From assembly GCA_019623805.1 (NCBI GenBank), contig CP053680.1, positions 248,001 to 312,000 on the forward strand: a stretch of 64,000 nucleotides of DNA, in the 5' to 3' direction. Origin of the DNA: Gammaproteobacteria bacterium (ex Lamellibrachia satsuma). Lineage in GTDB: Bacteria; Pseudomonadota; Gammaproteobacteria; Chromatiales; Chromatiaceae. Both the position numbers and the translations under genes were made by a program. Positions 1-10,382 of this stretch are shown piece by piece (position 1 is the stretch's first letter; every line of letters begins with the position of its first letter). A model generated the notes under the pieces. It was given only the letters and a program-made list of their open reading frames with translations, was not told the DNA's origin and did not search any database.

Positions 1-684
<684 letters not shown>

Positions 685-1140
685 TCAATCAAAATCAAAT
701 AGGAACTGTCGAATCAGCTCACCTGGAAAACCCCGGTATTCCAGAAAGCGCGCGCGCCGGGACAGCTCCTTTCGATCCTGAGCCTGCTCAGAACCATATT
801 TGCGGTCGTGTACTACTTTCAGCAGTTCCTGCCACTCACCGGAATAAATCTCCAAAAAGCCGGCAATCATGGCATCTTCAATGCCACGCTCCCTCAGTTC
901 ACGACGAATGCGCACCGGTCCACTGCCTCGGCCGACACGCCATTCGATGTAGGACTCAGTAAATCGCGCATCACTCAGCAGCCCGGTACTCTCCAAGCCG
1001 TCGAGCACGACTTCGATAACGTCAACATCAAAGCCACGCCCAAGCAGTTTAGTGCGCAACTGTCGGCGGGAATGCTCTCGTGCAGCCAGCAGGCGAGCCG
1101 CTACTGCTTCGATCTCATTCTTGTCCGAAGGGTCGTTCAG
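685..1140 (-). CDS. recX: Regulatory protein RecX, apparent non-canonical start
   Basis: RecX binds RecA filaments and modulates RecA recombinase and coprotease activity. The visible protein has the family's three-helix repeats, for example [20 protein letters not shown] and the basic [11 protein letters not shown]. The frame stays open upstream to 1149 and encodes conserved family sequence ([20 protein letters not shown]). A start at the first ordinary candidate, TTG 1059, would cut this off at 124 residues. No ATG, GTG or TTG lies further upstream in frame. CTG at 1140-1138 overlaps the recA stop and would give 151 residues, the normal family length. I use that start as a hypothesis; it implies translational coupling to recA. 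Confidence 0.85.
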   Translation of the reverse strand: MNDPSDKNEIEAVAARLLAAREHSRRQLRTKLLGRGFDVDVIEVVLDGLESTGLLSDARFTESYIEWRVGRGSGPVRIRRELRERGIEDAMIAGFLEIYSGEWQELLKVVHDRKYGSEQAQDRKELSRRARFLEYRGFPGELIRQFLFDFD

Positions 1141-2168
1141 GCTTTGGCCTCAACCACTTTCATTTCCGTTTCCTGCTCTTGCGGCAACAGCTCGGTGCGG
1201 ATGCGTTCCTCAATATGCTCGGCAATGTCCGGGTTGTCCTTCAGAAACTGGCGTACATTCTCCTTGCCCTGGCCAATGCGGTCACCATTATAGCTATACC
1301 AGGCTCCTGCCTTGTCAATAATGTTCTGCTTGACCCCCAGGTCGATGATCTCCCCTTCATGGGAGATACCCTCACCATAGAGGATCTCGAAATTTGCCAG
1401 CTTGAATGGGGGCGCCACCTTATTTTTCACCACCTTGACCTTGGTGTCGTTACCGACTATCTCGTCACCCTTTTTGATGGCGCCGATGCGACGGATATCG
1501 AGACGCACAGACGAGTAGAACTTGAGGGCGTTACCGCCAGTGGTGGTCTCCGGGCTGCCAAACATGACACCGATCTTCATACGGATCTGGTTGATGAAGA
1601 TCACCAGACAGTTGGTACGCTTGATATTGGCGGTAAGCTTCCGCAGGGCCTGTGACATCAAACGGGCCTGCAGGCCGACGTGGGTATCGCCCATCTCACC
1701 TTCTATCTCAGCCTTCGGCGTCAAAGCAGCCACCGAGTCCACCACCACCACATCGACGGCGCCGGAGCGTACCAGCATGTCTGAGATCTCCAACGCCTGC
1801 TCGCCGGTATCTGGCTGGGAAACCAACAGTTCGTCAACATTGACGCCCAGTTTTCCCGCATAGTCTGGATCAAGAGCGTGCTCAGCATCAATAAAGGCGC
1901 AGGTTCCGCCCTGTTTCTGGGCCTCCGCCACCACCTGCAGGGTCAGCGTGGTCTTGCCGGAGGATTCCGGGCCGTAGATCTCGACTACACGTCCCTTGGG
2001 CAATCCGCCCACACCCAGTGCAATATCCAGATTGAGCGAACCCGTGGAGATCACACCAATATCACGAATGGCGCTGGCATCCCCCATACGCATGACAGAG
2101 CCTTTGCCAAACTGTTTCTCGATCTGCCCCAGGGCCGCGCTGAGTGCTTTTGTGCGATTGTCGTCCAT
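1137..2168 (-). CDS. recA: DNA recombinase RecA
   Basis: RecA forms ATP-dependent filaments on single-stranded DNA, catalyses strand exchange and triggers LexA self-cleavage. The 343-residue protein has Walker [10 protein letters not shown] (about residue 66), the [19 protein letters not shown]alker B/L1 region and the [21 protein letters not shown]2 loop. Its length is normal. I chose ATG 2168 (MDDNRTKAL) over the longer frame from 2210: it matches the family N-terminus, has AGAGG about 8 bases upstream, and keeps the LexA box outside the coding sequence. Transcription is likely SOS-controlled. recX follows directly. Confidence 0.98.
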   Translation of the reverse strand: MDDNRTKALSAALGQIEKQFGKGSVMRMGDASAIRDIGVISTGSLNLDIALGVGGLPKGRVVEIYGPESSGKTTLTLQVVAEAQKQGGTCAFIDAEHALDPDYAGKLGVNVDELLVSQPDTGEQALEISDMLVRSGAVDVVVVDSVAALTPKAEIEGEMGDTHVGLQARLMSQALRKLTANIKRTNCLVIFINQIRMKIGVMFGSPETTTGGNALKFYSSVRLDIRRIGAIKKGDEIVGNDTKVKVVKNKVAPPFKLANFEILYGEGISHEGEIIDLGVKQNIIDKAGAWYSYNGDRIGQGKENVRQFLKDNPDIAEHIEERIRTELLPQEQETEMKVVEAKA

Positions 2169-2202
2169 CCGGATTAACCTCTGTAGTGTTGTTCTGTAAG
2201 TA

Positions 2203-2218
2203 CTGTACATTCATACAG
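2203..2218 (-). promoter_or_regulatory. LexA (SOS) box upstream of recA
   Basis: On the minus strand the 16 bases read CTGTATGAATGTACAG. This matches the gammaproteobacterial CTGT-N8-ACAG LexA consensus and lies about 35 bases before the recA start. The flanks extend the palindrome by two bases each side (TA...TA). Role assigned from the known consensus; binding is inferred. Confidence 0.93.
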
Positions 2219-2333
2219 TACTTTTTGGAAGTAAAATTATCACACAGGTGCAGGCTCAAATCGTGAGTCCGTGGGATAAGTGCCTCTCAAGGGATTTAAA
2301 TCCCTCTCTGCAATCGAGATGAGATAAACTCTT

Positions 2334-2879
2334 TCATCCAGAGTCTGCCGAGTTTATCGCTCCCATCGGCCAGCGTCCGATGATCCGGTAACGGGATGGT
2401 GTATCGGGGCCATTACCGGATGCCGCCAGCACAAACTCCCGCGCCTCCCATTCGATGGTTGGCTCAAGCAGGCCTAACTCGCCACCGCGCATCTTGCGCA
2501 GCAGGGTGACATGAGGTCTGTAGGTTCTCCGTTCAGCTTCAAAACCACAGGTTTGTAATCCCTGCTTGAGTTCAGCGACCAGATCACTCAAAGCATCCGG
2601 TATCGTCTCCGGCCCACACCAGAGAATCCGCGGCCGGGACCAATATCCTATTCGATTCAGCGCCAGGGAGAAGCCCTCGACATCGACTGCATCCGCCACC
2701 GATTTTACACAAGGCAGTTGCTGCTCCGTCACTTTCCCCAAAAATACCAAGGTCATATGCAGGTCATCAGGATGGTGCTGTCGCCCCCCCGCTTCACCGA
2801 ACTGACGGCCGACCCGTACCAACCGGCCCCGCACCTTTCGATCCGGCCAAAGCCCAAAGAAAAGACGTTGATCAGCCAT
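2334..2879 (-). CDS. thpR: RNA 2',3'-cyclic phosphodiesterase (2'-5' RNA ligase family)
   Basis: This 181-residue protein carries the two HxTx catalytic motifs of the 2H phosphoesterase family: HMTLVFLG near residue 42 and HVTLLRK near residue 129. The N-terminus RLFFGLWPD is also typical of ThpR/LigT. The family hydrolyses RNA 2',3'-cyclic phosphates to 2'-phosphates and can reversibly join 2'-5' linked tRNA halves. The start at ATG 2879 (MADQRLFF) overlaps the upstream pncC stop by 8 bases, implying translational coupling. The pair lies just upstream of recA but is separated from it by the LexA-box region. Confidence 0.92.
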   Translation of the reverse strand: MADQRLFFGLWPDRKVRGRLVRVGRQFGEAGGRQHHPDDLHMTLVFLGKVTEQQLPCVKSVADAVDVEGFSLALNRIGYWSRPRILWCGPETIPDALSDLVAELKQGLQTCGFEAERRTYRPHVTLLRKMRGGELGLLEPTIEWEAREFVLAASGNGPDTPSRYRIIGRWPMGAINSADSG

Positions 2880-3378
2880 TCGCCGCAAGTACCTCAATCA
2901 ACTGTTCAAGGGCATAAAACACCGATTGGAGACGCACCGCCTCCCGATCCCCGGAAAAGTGTTCACGCTTCACAGCCGGCTCCTGCGAACGCAGTTGCCA
3001 GGAGAAACAGACAGTGCCCACAGGCTTTTCTGCAGATCCACCGCTCGGCCCCGCGATACCACTGATGGCAATCGCAACGTCTGCGCGGCTATGGACAAGC
3101 GCCCCGTTCGTCATGGCAGCGGCGACCTGTTCACTAACGGCGCCCCACTGTCCGATGGTAGACACATCGACGCCAAGCATCTCCTGCTTGGCTGCATTGC
3201 TGTAAGTAACAAAACCACGATCGAACCAGGCACTGCTTCCAGGAATATCGGTCAGCGCCTTCGCCACCCAACCTCCAGTGCAAGATTCTGCCAGAACCAG
3301 GGTAAAACCGTGCTGCTGGAGGGACATGCCGACATCATCGGCAAGTAAAGCCAGTTTCAGATCATTCTCAGAAGTCAT
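2872..3378 (-). CDS. pncC: Nicotinamide-nucleotide amidase (CinA C-terminal domain family)
   Basis: The 168-residue protein is a stand-alone CinA C-terminal domain. It carries LAESCTGGWVAKALTDIPG and FVTYSNAAKQEMLGV in the amidase active-site region, and ISGIAGPSGGSAEKPVGTV further on. Family members deamidate nicotinamide mononucleotide to nicotinate mononucleotide for NAD salvage. The N-terminal competence domain of full-length CinA is absent, as is normal in Proteobacteria. The position beside recA is the usual gammaproteobacterial neighbourhood. Confidence 0.93.
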   Translation of the reverse strand: MTSENDLKLALLADDVGMSLQQHGFTLVLAESCTGGWVAKALTDIPGSSAWFDRGFVTYSNAAKQEMLGVDVSTIGQWGAVSEQVAAAMTNGALVHSRADVAIAISGIAGPSGGSAEKPVGTVCFSWQLRSQEPAVKREHFSGDREAVRLQSVFYALEQLIEVLAANG

Positions 3379-3510
3379 ATTTCCCTCTGCCGGTTTAGCG
3401 CTAAATCACAACAGCACATATATCGTAACCTGCTTGGAGCAGATGCGTCGAAAATGGAGTGACGCAGGATATTCGATTGCCGGTTTAATAGTAAACTATG
3501 CGATTACATA

Positions 3511-4212
3511 GTGGCGCAGCAGACGAAGGCTGGTACAGGCATGACCGCGAAAGGTGCAGACGACAATATGGTTCATCCCCAGGCATCACTCACTTTTTCT
3601 TACCCGAATGATTATCAACCCTTGTGCGACCGTCTGGGCCTCGATCAAGGCTTACCCTACACGGAACATTGGTCGGCCGGAGCTGACTTTTTGGACTTGG
3701 TCGTTGAGCACTGTCTGCGGGAGAAGCCTTCTGTCGTGTTGGAGTGCAGCAGTGGCTTGAGCACGCTGCTGCTGGCACGCTGTTGCCAGTTAAATGGCAA
3801 CGGCCATGTCTGGAGCCTTGAAAATGGCGAAGAGTACGCACAGTCCACGCAAGCTGCCCTGAACCTCTACAGCCTGGATAACATGGCGACAGTTCTGCAC
3901 GCACCACTGGTAGACACCAAAATTGGTGGTCGGGAATTTCAATGGTACATGCTCTCCGACCTATCCGTACCAGAGATCGATATGCTGGTGATCGACGGCC
4001 CTCCAGGCTTTATCCAGAAGCACTCCCGTTACCCGGCACTGCCGTTGTTGATGAAAAGACTGAATAGCCATTGCACCGTCTATCTGGACGATGCGGCGCG
4101 GGCGGATGAGCGGGAACTGGTCGCTCAGTGGCAGGCGGATTACCCGCCTGTCCAGCACAGTTTTATTGAAACGGAGCGTGGCTGCTCCCTGCTGTCTATC
4201 GACAAACGATAG
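3511..4212 (+). CDS. Class I SAM-dependent methyltransferase (Methyltransf_24-like)
   Basis: A predicted methyltransferase of 223-233 residues. VLECSSGLSTLLLARC is a motif I-like SAM-binding loop, LENGEEYAQSTQ looks like the acidic motif II strand, and MLVIDGPPG resembles the catalytic-face loop seen in TylF/Methyltransf_24 enzymes. The substrate cannot be told from sequence. The frame can start at GTG 3511 or ATG 3541; the Shine-Dalgarno is weak for both, with GAAGG about 8 bases before 3541. It stands alone on plus, convergent with the sulfotransferase-like gene, so it is probably monocistronic. Confidence 0.75.
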   Translation: MAQQTKAGTGMTAKGADDNMVHPQASLTFSYPNDYQPLCDRLGLDQGLPYTEHWSAGADFLDLVVEHCLREKPSVVLECSSGLSTLLLARCCQLNGNGHVWSLENGEEYAQSTQAALNLYSLDNMATVLHAPLVDTKIGGREFQWYMLSDLSVPEIDMLVIDGPPGFIQKHSRYPALPLLMKRLNSHCTVYLDDAARADERELVAQWQADYPPVQHSFIETERGCSLLSIDKR

Positions 4213-4250
4213 AGTTACCAGTGCCGGATGCTGCCCCACTTCAGCAGCAT

Positions 4251-4787
4251 TCAGCTACTGGACGGGTTGTGTCGCACATCGAATTCCGCCAGTGCTTTCT
4301 CCAATTCCCCCTCAGCGCCAATGACTTTCCAGAAGAGAGAGAAATCAGCTTTGGCCGATTCGAGCCGAACATTTATCTTATTGTGTTTGTCCTTGAGAAA
4401 TAGTGCGATATTGCTCTCCACCGTTTCGATATAATCATGCGCCAATGCTTCGGCACTATAGTCAGGCTCCATGTTCTGCAGGATGCCCTCTCGATAGGCG
4501 CGCATGATGCCGAAATCGATACGCCTGGAAAAACTTTGCGCTGTCTCATTCCAATTGCGACTCAGATGTACATAGAACGCATCGTCCCCATACAGCGCAT
4601 CCAGTCGACCCAGATACCAGGATAGGCGGTTGTCCGCTTCGATATGCCGGGATGGATAGGCCAGCCGCTGCTCGCCGATAAGATGACCTCGGGATTCATG
4701 GGCCGCAGTGTAGTTGCGGATGTACTTGCAGGCCTCGATCCAGGTGGTGGAGCCACAGCGACCAGTATTGAGGATAAAAACATTCAT
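4251..4787 (-). CDS. Sulfotransferase-like P-loop protein
   Basis: The 178-residue protein opens with MNVFILNTGRCGSTTW. The ILNTGRCGST loop resembles the 5'-PSB (PAPS phosphate-binding) loop of sulfotransferases, and FYVHLSRNWNETAQSF resembles the 3'-phosphate-binding segment with its LxR-x-W pattern. At 178 residues it is shorter than most sulfotransferases (250-300), so it may be a minimal family member. Function as a sulfotransferase is inference. The start at ATG 4787 places the P-loop at the extreme N-terminus, as in the family; the frame extends to 4832. Confidence 0.65.
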   Translation of the reverse strand: MNVFILNTGRCGSTTWIEACKYIRNYTAAHESRGHLIGEQRLAYPSRHIEADNRLSWYLGRLDALYGDDAFYVHLSRNWNETAQSFSRRIDFGIMRAYREGILQNMEPDYSAEALAHDYIETVESNIALFLKDKHNKINVRLESAKADFSLFWKVIGAEGELEKALAEFDVRHNPSSS

Positions 4788-4949
4788 GGTGTTTTCCGAG
4801 CCGGATGAGGGTCTGGCATTTCCGGTGATCATAAACCAATCAAATCAGATCATCACGAAATGGCGCATGAATAATAGAGGGAGCCACCTGACGGCACCCC
4901 TCAATTCAGGTTAGACTCTCCCGACCTGGATCACGAACAGATACCAAAT

Positions 4950-5231
4950 ATGACACAACACACAATTCATTATGAACACCGTCCCTCTGCGATGAAGTTG
5001 GAAATTACCGGTGTTTTTGACTGGCCAACTTGGGAAAAAGAGGTGTCCACATTCGAGTGGACCTATGACAAGAGCGAAACCTGCTATTTCCTGCGCGGCA
5101 AGGTCATAGTAACGCCGGAGGGCGGTGAGCCCCAGGAGTTTGGACGCGGTGATCTGGTAACCTTTCCTGCCGGAATGCAGTGCACCTGGCAGATTCTCAA
5201 GGACGTGGAGAAGCATTATAGCTTTGGATGA
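4950..5231 (+). CDS. Small cupin-domain protein
   Basis: A 93-residue single-domain cupin. The pattern TYDKSETCYFLRGKVIVTPEG followed by FGRGDLVTFPAGMQCTW matches the two cupin motifs of the Cupin_3 (EutQ/DUF861) type, in which metal-binding residues are often reduced. Substrate and reaction are unknown. The stop codon TGA at 5229 is also the first unit of a TGACAGG tandem array, so the repeat abuts the reading frame exactly. Confidence 0.8.
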   Translation: MTQHTIHYEHRPSAMKLEITGVFDWPTWEKEVSTFEWTYDKSETCYFLRGKVIVTPEGGEPQEFGRGDLVTFPAGMQCTWQILKDVEKHYSFG

Positions 5232-5283
5232 CAGGTGACAGGTGACAGGTGACAGGTGACAGGTGACAGGTGACAGGTGACAG
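5229..5283. repeat. 7-bp tandem repeat (TGACAGG)x7 plus a partial unit
   Basis: Seven perfect TGACAGG units (5229-5277) are followed by TGACAG (5278-5283). The array starts on the stop codon of the cupin gene. The 7-bp unit is not a multiple of three, but the stop is in the first unit, so length change would not alter the protein. A similar word on the opposite strand (ACCTGTCACC) lies at about 5391-5400, before mutS. Confidence 0.95.
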
Positions 5284-5453
5284 CAAGATTATTGCGGTAA
5301 CTATTCGGGTCAGGAGGAAGCTGTCATATTTTTTTTCCGTCCTCGCAGAATGACCTCCTCCCATGGGAGGGGAATCAGTCAATCCCGACACCTGTCACCC
5401 GAAACCTGTAACCTTATCCCCCAAGACAATTTAAGGCTCCAACCCAGCTCCAA

Positions 5454-8018
5454 ATGACGGAAAACGCACCCAAACACACCCCAATGATGCAGCAGTATCT
5501 TCGCATCAAGGGGGAACACCCCAATATGCTGGTGTTCTATCGCATGGGGGATTTTTACGAACTCTTTTTCACTGATGCGGAGAAGGCCTCACGCCTGCTC
5601 GATATCACCCTGACCAAGCGGGGCCAGTCCGCAGGTAAACCGATTCCAATGGCCGGGGTGCCCTATCACGCCGCCGAGGGCTATCTGGCGAAGCTGGTGC
5701 GTTTGGGGGAATCAGTCGCCATCTGCGAGCAGATCGGCGACCCGGCAACCAGCAAAGGTCCGGTGGAACGCAAGGTAGTGCGTATCGTCACACCCGGCAC
5801 GGTGACTGACGAGGCTCTGCTCGAAGATAGGCGGGAAAATCTACTGGCTGCACTTTATGAAACGGAGAAGGGTTTTGGCCTCGCAGTGCTTGACCTTGGT
5901 AGCGGCCGTTTCACAGTCCAACAGCTCGACACCGATGAAGCGCTAACCAGCGAACTCGAACGACTGCGCCCGGCTGAACTGCTGCTGGATGAGGACTCCG
6001 GCCTGCCAGAGCATCTCGACCTGCAGTGTGGCATCACCCACCGCCCTGTCTGGCATTTCGATCTGGATGCCGCCACCCAACTGCTGACACGCCAGTTCGG
6101 CACCCGTGAACTCACCGGCTTCGGCTGTCAGGATCAGCCCTTTGCAGTCGGTGCTGCCGGTTGCCTGCTGCAGTATGTGGAGGAGACCCAGCACAGTGCC
6201 CTGCCCCACATCCGCAGCCTGCGGGTAGAACGGCGTGAAGATGCCATCATCATCGATGCCGCCACCCGCCGAAATCTCGAACTGGATCACTCCCTGTCGA
6301 ATCAGCCCCAACACACTTTGGCGGGGATCATGGACCGCACCGCCACGCCGATGGGCAGCCGCATGCTGCGGCGCTGGATCAACCGACCCCTGCGCGACGC
6401 CGGTGCCGTCTCTGAGCGCCACGCGGCTATTGATGAGTTACTCAACCAACGTGCTTTCCCCGCCTTGCAGGAGACGCTGCAAGGCATCGGCGACATCGAG
6501 CGAATCCTTGCCAGGGTTGCACTGAAGAGCGCACGTCCGCGGGATCTCAGTGTGCTGCGGGACGCCCTCGGAACCCTTCCCGAACTGCAGCAACAGTTGA
6601 CACTGCTCACCTCGCCCCTGCCTGGCGTCCTGTCGGATAAGATAGGCAAACACCCGGAGGTTCACGACCTGCTGCAGCGCGCCATCATCGAACAGCCGCC
6701 GATGCTGATCCGCGACGGCGGCGTGCTGGCGGAAGGTTATGATGAAGAGCTCGACAGACTGCGCAACCTGTCGCAGAACGCCGACCAGTTTCTGCTCAAC
6801 CTGGAACAGCGGGAGCGGGAACGCACCGGCATCAGCAATCTCAAGGTCAGCTACAACCGGGTGCATGGTTACTACATCGAGATCAGCCGCCTCCAATCGG
6901 ACAAGGCACCGGAGGACTACGTCCGCCGCCAGACATTGAAAGGGGCGGAACGCTTCATCACCCCGGAACTAAAGAAATTCGAGGATCAGGTACTCAGTGC
7001 CAGAGAGCGCTCACTGGCGCGGGAAAAATCACTCTACAATGAACTGTTGGACCGGCTGGGAGCGCATCTCCAGCCCCTGCAAAACTGTGCAGAGGGTCTC
7101 GCCGCCCTGGATGTTCTTTGTAATCTGGCGGAACGGGCCGAGACCCTCGACCTGTGCCAACCTGAGCTGCACCAGGAGCCTGGCCTTGAGATCCACGATG
7201 GCCGCCACCCTGTTGTGGAGCAGGTCAGTAGCACACCTTTCGTTGCCAACAATGTGCGCTTCGATGAAAAACGCCGCATCCTGATCATCACCGGCCCCAA
7301 CATGGGCGGCAAATCGACCTACATGCGGCAGATCGCAATCATCACGCTGCTGGCCTATGCGGGCAGTTTCATACCGGCAAAGGCGGCCAGGCTAGGCCCC
7401 ATCGACCGCATCTTCTCCCGCATCGGCGCGTCAGACGATCTTGCCGGTGGACGTTCCACCTTTATGGTGGAGATGGAGGAGACCGCAAATATCCTGCACA
7501 ACGCCTCCGAGCAGAGTCTGGTGTTGATGGATGAGATCGGACGCGGCACCTCAACCTTCGACGGACTCTCCCTCGCCTGGGCCTGTGGCGTCGAGTTGGC
7601 GACACGCATCCACGCCTTTACCCTCTTCGCCACCCACTACTTTGAGCTGACCACCCTGCCCGAGGAGTATCCCGGCATTGCCAATGTACATCTCGATGCG
7701 GTGGAACATGGCGACTCCATCGTCTTTCTGCACGCTGTGCGGGAGGGTCCCGCAAATCAGAGTTACGGTCTGCAGGTCGCGGCGCTGGCAGGGGTTCCCA
7801 AGGGCGTGATAAAACGTGCCCGGCAGCGATTAGGGGAGTTGGAACAGGCGGCCCAGCAACACGCGGACCAGCAGCAGAACCAGCTGTCTCTGTTTGCGGC
7901 GGAGCCTCAGGAGTCTCCCGCACTTGATATGTTGCGCGAGATCGATCCCGATGACCTGTCGCCCAGAAAGGCTCTGGAACAGCTCTACCTGCTGAAAAAA
8001 GAGCTGGAAAAAAAATAG
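5454..8018 (+). CDS. mutS: DNA mismatch repair protein MutS
   Basis: MutS recognises mismatches and small loops and, with MutL, starts repair. The 854-residue protein has the mismatch-intercalating F-Y-E (residues 34-36, in [10 protein letters not shown]), the Walker [12 protein letters not shown] (about 613), the [12 protein letters not shown]alker B/signature region, and [10 protein letters not shown]. The acidic tail [17 protein letters not shown] resembles the MutS dimer/tetramer helix. Length matches E. coli MutS (853). The start ATG 5454 fits the family N-terminus. The gene follows a repeat-rich gap and appears monocistronic. Confidence 0.98.
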   Translation: MTENAPKHTPMMQQYLRIKGEHPNMLVFYRMGDFYELFFTDAEKASRLLDITLTKRGQSAGKPIPMAGVPYHAAEGYLAKLVRLGESVAICEQIGDPATSKGPVERKVVRIVTPGTVTDEALLEDRRENLLAALYETEKGFGLAVLDLGSGRFTVQQLDTDEALTSELERLRPAELLLDEDSGLPEHLDLQCGITHRPVWHFDLDAATQLLTRQFGTRELTGFGCQDQPFAVGAAGCLLQYVEETQHSALPHIRSLRVERREDAIIIDAATRRNLELDHSLSNQPQHTLAGIMDRTATPMGSRMLRRWINRPLRDAGAVSERHAAIDELLNQRAFPALQETLQGIGDIERILARVALKSARPRDLSVLRDALGTLPELQQQLTLLTSPLPGVLSDKIGKHPEVHDLLQRAIIEQPPMLIRDGGVLAEGYDEELDRLRNLSQNADQFLLNLEQRERERTGISNLKVSYNRVHGYYIEISRLQSDKAPEDYVRRQTLKGAERFITPELKKFEDQVLSARERSLAREKSLYNELLDRLGAHLQPLQNCAEGLAALDVLCNLAERAETLDLCQPELHQEPGLEIHDGRHPVVEQVSSTPFVANNVRFDEKRRILIITGPNMGGKSTYMRQIAIITLLAYAGSFIPAKAARLGPIDRIFSRIGASDDLAGGRSTFMVEMEETANILHNASEQSLVLMDEIGRGTSTFDGLSLAWACGVELATRIHAFTLFATHYFELTTLPEEYPGIANVHLDAVEHGDSIVFLHAVREGPANQSYGLQVAALAGVPKGVIKRARQRLGELEQAAQQHADQQQNQLSLFAAEPQESPALDMLREIDPDDLSPRKALEQLYLLKKELEKK

Positions 8019-8068
8019 CCTCAACTTATAAAATGGACTGTTATTTACGAATCAATCCCTGATCAACT

Positions 8069-8156
8069 GTCATTTTGAACGTAGTGAGAAATCTCACACC
8101 TCATTATCTGCTATGCGCTGTGTAGCTTGAGATCGCACCCTCCGGTCGAGATGACA
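8069..8156. repeat. Inverted-repeat miniature element
   Basis: The ends form an imperfect inverted repeat: TGTCATTTTGAACG at 8069-8082 and CGGTCGAGATGACA ending at 8156. A diverged copy of the right half lies at about 53503-53530 (CTTGAGATC, then GGTCGAGATGACA) next to the IS630-type element. No protein is encoded, so this is probably a non-autonomous miniature repeat. Confidence 0.65.
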
Positions 8157-8236
8157 AAGACCCTGTTAATCAGAGATATCCTAAACCGAATACGGCTGGG
8201 ATATTTCATCACACCTTCAATATAAGGAGTAAAATA

Positions 8237-8446
8237 ATGAGTGACCATGTCTACAAAAAAATCGAAGTGGTGGGTTCCTCTACCGTCAGCAGCGACGATG
8301 CCATCCGCAATGCAGTTGAACGCGCCGGAAAATCTGTCCACCACATGAACTGGTTCGAAGTGGTCGAGTCCCGTGGTCATATTCAGGACGGCAAGGTGGC
8401 TCACTGGCAGGTAACCGTGAAGATCGGCTTTCGCCTGGATGACTGA
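8237..8446 (+). CDS. Dodecin family flavin-binding protein
   Basis: A 69-residue dodecin. The sequence shows HVYKKIEVVGSSTVSSDDAI, the WFEVVESRG segment whose tryptophan stacks on flavin in known dodecins, and the closing strand WQVTVKIGFRLDD. Dodecins form 12-subunit hollow shells that store or sequester flavins. The start ATG 8237 has AAGGAG about 8 bases upstream. A decayed copy of its last third occurs at 15109-15177. Confidence 0.93.
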   Translation: MSDHVYKKIEVVGSSTVSSDDAIRNAVERAGKSVHHMNWFEVVESRGHIQDGKVAHWQVTVKIGFRLDD

Positions 8447-8662
8447 GACGACCCTGTTTAGCCCTCGTCTTGCAGCGTCACTGAAAACGTAAGGGATCGA
8501 TCCCATTGGGATCGGAGAGAGTGGCAGGACCGCTGGATTGGTCAATACAAGTGGGCCATATATACCGCAGGAACTGATCCTGATCAGGTACAGCCAACAA
8601 TGGGTAGGAGAGAATCACGTCGAAATATCCTCTGCACTTTTCCAGATAACACAGGAGATGAA

Positions 8663-9055
8663 ATGGACTGGAAAGCCATCACCGTAGGTTTTGTCTCGAC
8701 GGTCATTATTGGACTGGTAATACAACTGGTTTATGTTTTGGTCGCGGCCCTGATTGGTGCCTATGGATTTCAATCGCCGTGGCTATCAGAATACAAGGAG
8801 GTACTCTGGCTTGGTGGTGCGGCACTGGCTTTCATTGTCGCCATGCTGATAGGGGGCGCCATTACAATCGCTTTCGCCCGCTCCACACATCTGATCAACC
8901 CCATAGTGGCCTGCACATTGGCTGGCCTGGTCTCTCTGATGACCTCACTTGATTACAGCCATCTGAAGTTGATGAGCCTGGTATACCTGTTGATGTGCGG
9001 CGTTTTTTCGGCTATTGGCGGAAAGATTGTGCTGAGTCGCAGGACCCGTACTTAA
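8663..9055 (+). CDS. Small integral membrane protein, unknown function
   Basis: A 130-residue protein with four likely membrane segments, such as ITVGFVSTVIIGLVIQLVYV, a segment around WLGGAALAFIVAMLIGGA, one around INPIVACTLAGLVSLM and one around LMSLVYLLMCGVFSAIG. No family is recognised. I chose ATG 8663 (MDWKAIT) because AGGAG lies 5 bases upstream and the first membrane helix follows; the open frame reaches back to 8600. Confidence 0.7.
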   Translation: MDWKAITVGFVSTVIIGLVIQLVYVLVAALIGAYGFQSPWLSEYKEVLWLGGAALAFIVAMLIGGAITIAFARSTHLINPIVACTLAGLVSLMTSLDYSHLKLMSLVYLLMCGVFSAIGGKIVLSRRTRT

Positions 9056-9113
9056 AAAAGGGCAGAGATGAGTGTCACTCACTTAAACAACGTGCCAATA
9101 CTCGAACGTTTGA

Positions 9114-9203
9114 GTAGGTTGGGTTAGGCCGTCTTATTGGCCGTAACCCAGCAATTTGCGCCAATATTGTCGTGTTACGCTACGCTACGCTAACATGACC
9201 TAC
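9114..9203. repeat. REP-like palindromic repeat in a gene-free gap
   Basis: The gap 9056-9422 contains a composite palindrome that begins GTAGGTTGGGTTAG and ends TTACGC(TACGC)TACGCTAACATGACCTAC, with an inner arm GGCCGTCTTATTGGCC. Related GTAGGTTGGGTTA/TAACCCAACCTAC palindromes occur at 39241-39271 and 46300-46335. The rest of the gap shows no gene. Confidence 0.6.
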
Positions 9204-9422
9204 TGTTTGTCAAGGCAGGTGATTTCAAGCCTTTGGCATATGAACATTATCGCCTTAAGCAAGACCTCCGCCTTACCCTATTTCACTATCTTTCGCTTCT
9301 TGAAGAATAGAGTGGGAGACGATGCTGCCACCTGCCGTTACGTTCCACAGATGGTATAGTTTCCCCAACATCGCCTGTGCATCCATCCAAAAGAACCACC
9401 GACCAAGCCGAAAGGACGGAAA

Positions 9423-10361
9423 ATGAAAGGAACTGTCTCCCAACCCAACGCCATCACCCTGACGCTTACCATCTTCGTTCTGGTATTGAGTGGCTGCAGC
9501 GCCCCGTCAATAAAACTCACGGATGGTCATGTGGAAAACCTTAAGGAAGCCTTTGTTGGACGGGAATTTGTATTTCGTACCGACTGGCACCATGGCATGG
9601 TCATCTACAAGGGCAAACCAATGGGCAACTTCTATGCCACCATGCATAACCAGACCAGCATGGTAAAGAAGCGAAAACACCAGCTGGGTGATCTGGTTTC
9701 TCGTGGCGGCGATACCGCAACTTTCATAAATATCGCGCCTTCCTACAACTATCGACTCTTCCTCACATTCAAGTCCTCACAGGGAGATGCTGGCTCTATC
9801 ATTATCATGTCACCCAACAAAGATTCCTGGGGAAGCGAATACTATGAAGACATGACCGATAGTATGGCCACAGTGCCCTGGGTAGAAAACCAGCTCACTA
9901 ACGCAACCATCAAGTTCCTTGATAAGACGGAAACAGATGCCGCTGAGATCCCTGCTGTACTACCGGCACCACCGATGCAGCCAAAACTGACCCCCACTAC
10001 ACCCACCGTACCTACCCCGGTGCAGATGACTGAACCATCTATTTCCCGCCTCAGCGTAACCGCAACACCATCCCGTGTCAGGCACGGAGAGGTCTTGAAA
10101 CTGCAACTCGATTACACCATCGACGCGGCCGACGGGAAGCCGGTGCAGGTGACTGAATCGCGCAACCTGGTCTTCAACAGCAAGGCCCTGCCGGGTTATC
10201 CCAAAGAACGACAGGAAACCCGTGGCAACGGCAGGCATTCGACCAATTTCCGGCAGAAGATACCCTCCAAGGCCCAACCCGGCAGCTATACCTACAAGGG
10301 CGAGGTCTGCATTCCTGCCGGCTGCACCAGCCGACTGGTAAGATTCTCCATCGAACCCTGA
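9423..10361 (+). CDS. Predicted lipoprotein, paralogue A
   Basis: This 312-residue protein has a lipoprotein signal: hydrophobic stretch, then LVLSGC with lipidated Cys25, so it should be anchored in the cell envelope. An N-terminal globular half contains REFVFRTDWHHGMVIYKGK. A Pro/Thr-rich linker follows (about 175-200). The C-terminal domain starts near RVRHGEVLKLQLDY and ends SYTYKGEVCIPAGCTSRLVRFSIEP, resembling an Ig-like or beta-sandwich domain with two cysteines. No family is recognised. It is followed 21 bases later by a paralogue with the same plan. Confidence 0.8.
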   Translation: MKGTVSQPNAITLTLTIFVLVLSGCSAPSIKLTDGHVENLKEAFVGREFVFRTDWHHGMVIYKGKPMGNFYATMHNQTSMVKKRKHQLGDLVSRGGDTATFINIAPSYNYRLFLTFKSSQGDAGSIIIMSPNKDSWGSEYYEDMTDSMATVPWVENQLTNATIKFLDKTETDAAEIPAVLPAPPMQPKLTPTTPTVPTPVQMTEPSISRLSVTATPSRVRHGEVLKLQLDYTIDAADGKPVQVTESRNLVFNSKALPGYPKERQETRGNGRHSTNFRQKIPSKAQPGSYTYKGEVCIPAGCTSRLVRFSIEP

Positions 10362-10382
10362 GACAGGACAAGGAATCTGCCG

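Noticed and set aside
1080..1655. 191-residue plus-strand frame opposite recA
   Set aside because: It is antisense to recA and recX, has no ribosome site and no family resemblance; high GC coding DNA produces such shadows.
5229..5283. TGACAGG array as a CRISPR
   Set aside because: Units are 7 bases with no spacers and no cas genes nearby; it is a simple tandem repeat.
8111..8545. 144-residue minus-strand frame over dodecin
   Set aside because: The plus strand encodes a clear dodecin with a Shine-Dalgarno, so the opposite frame is a shadow.
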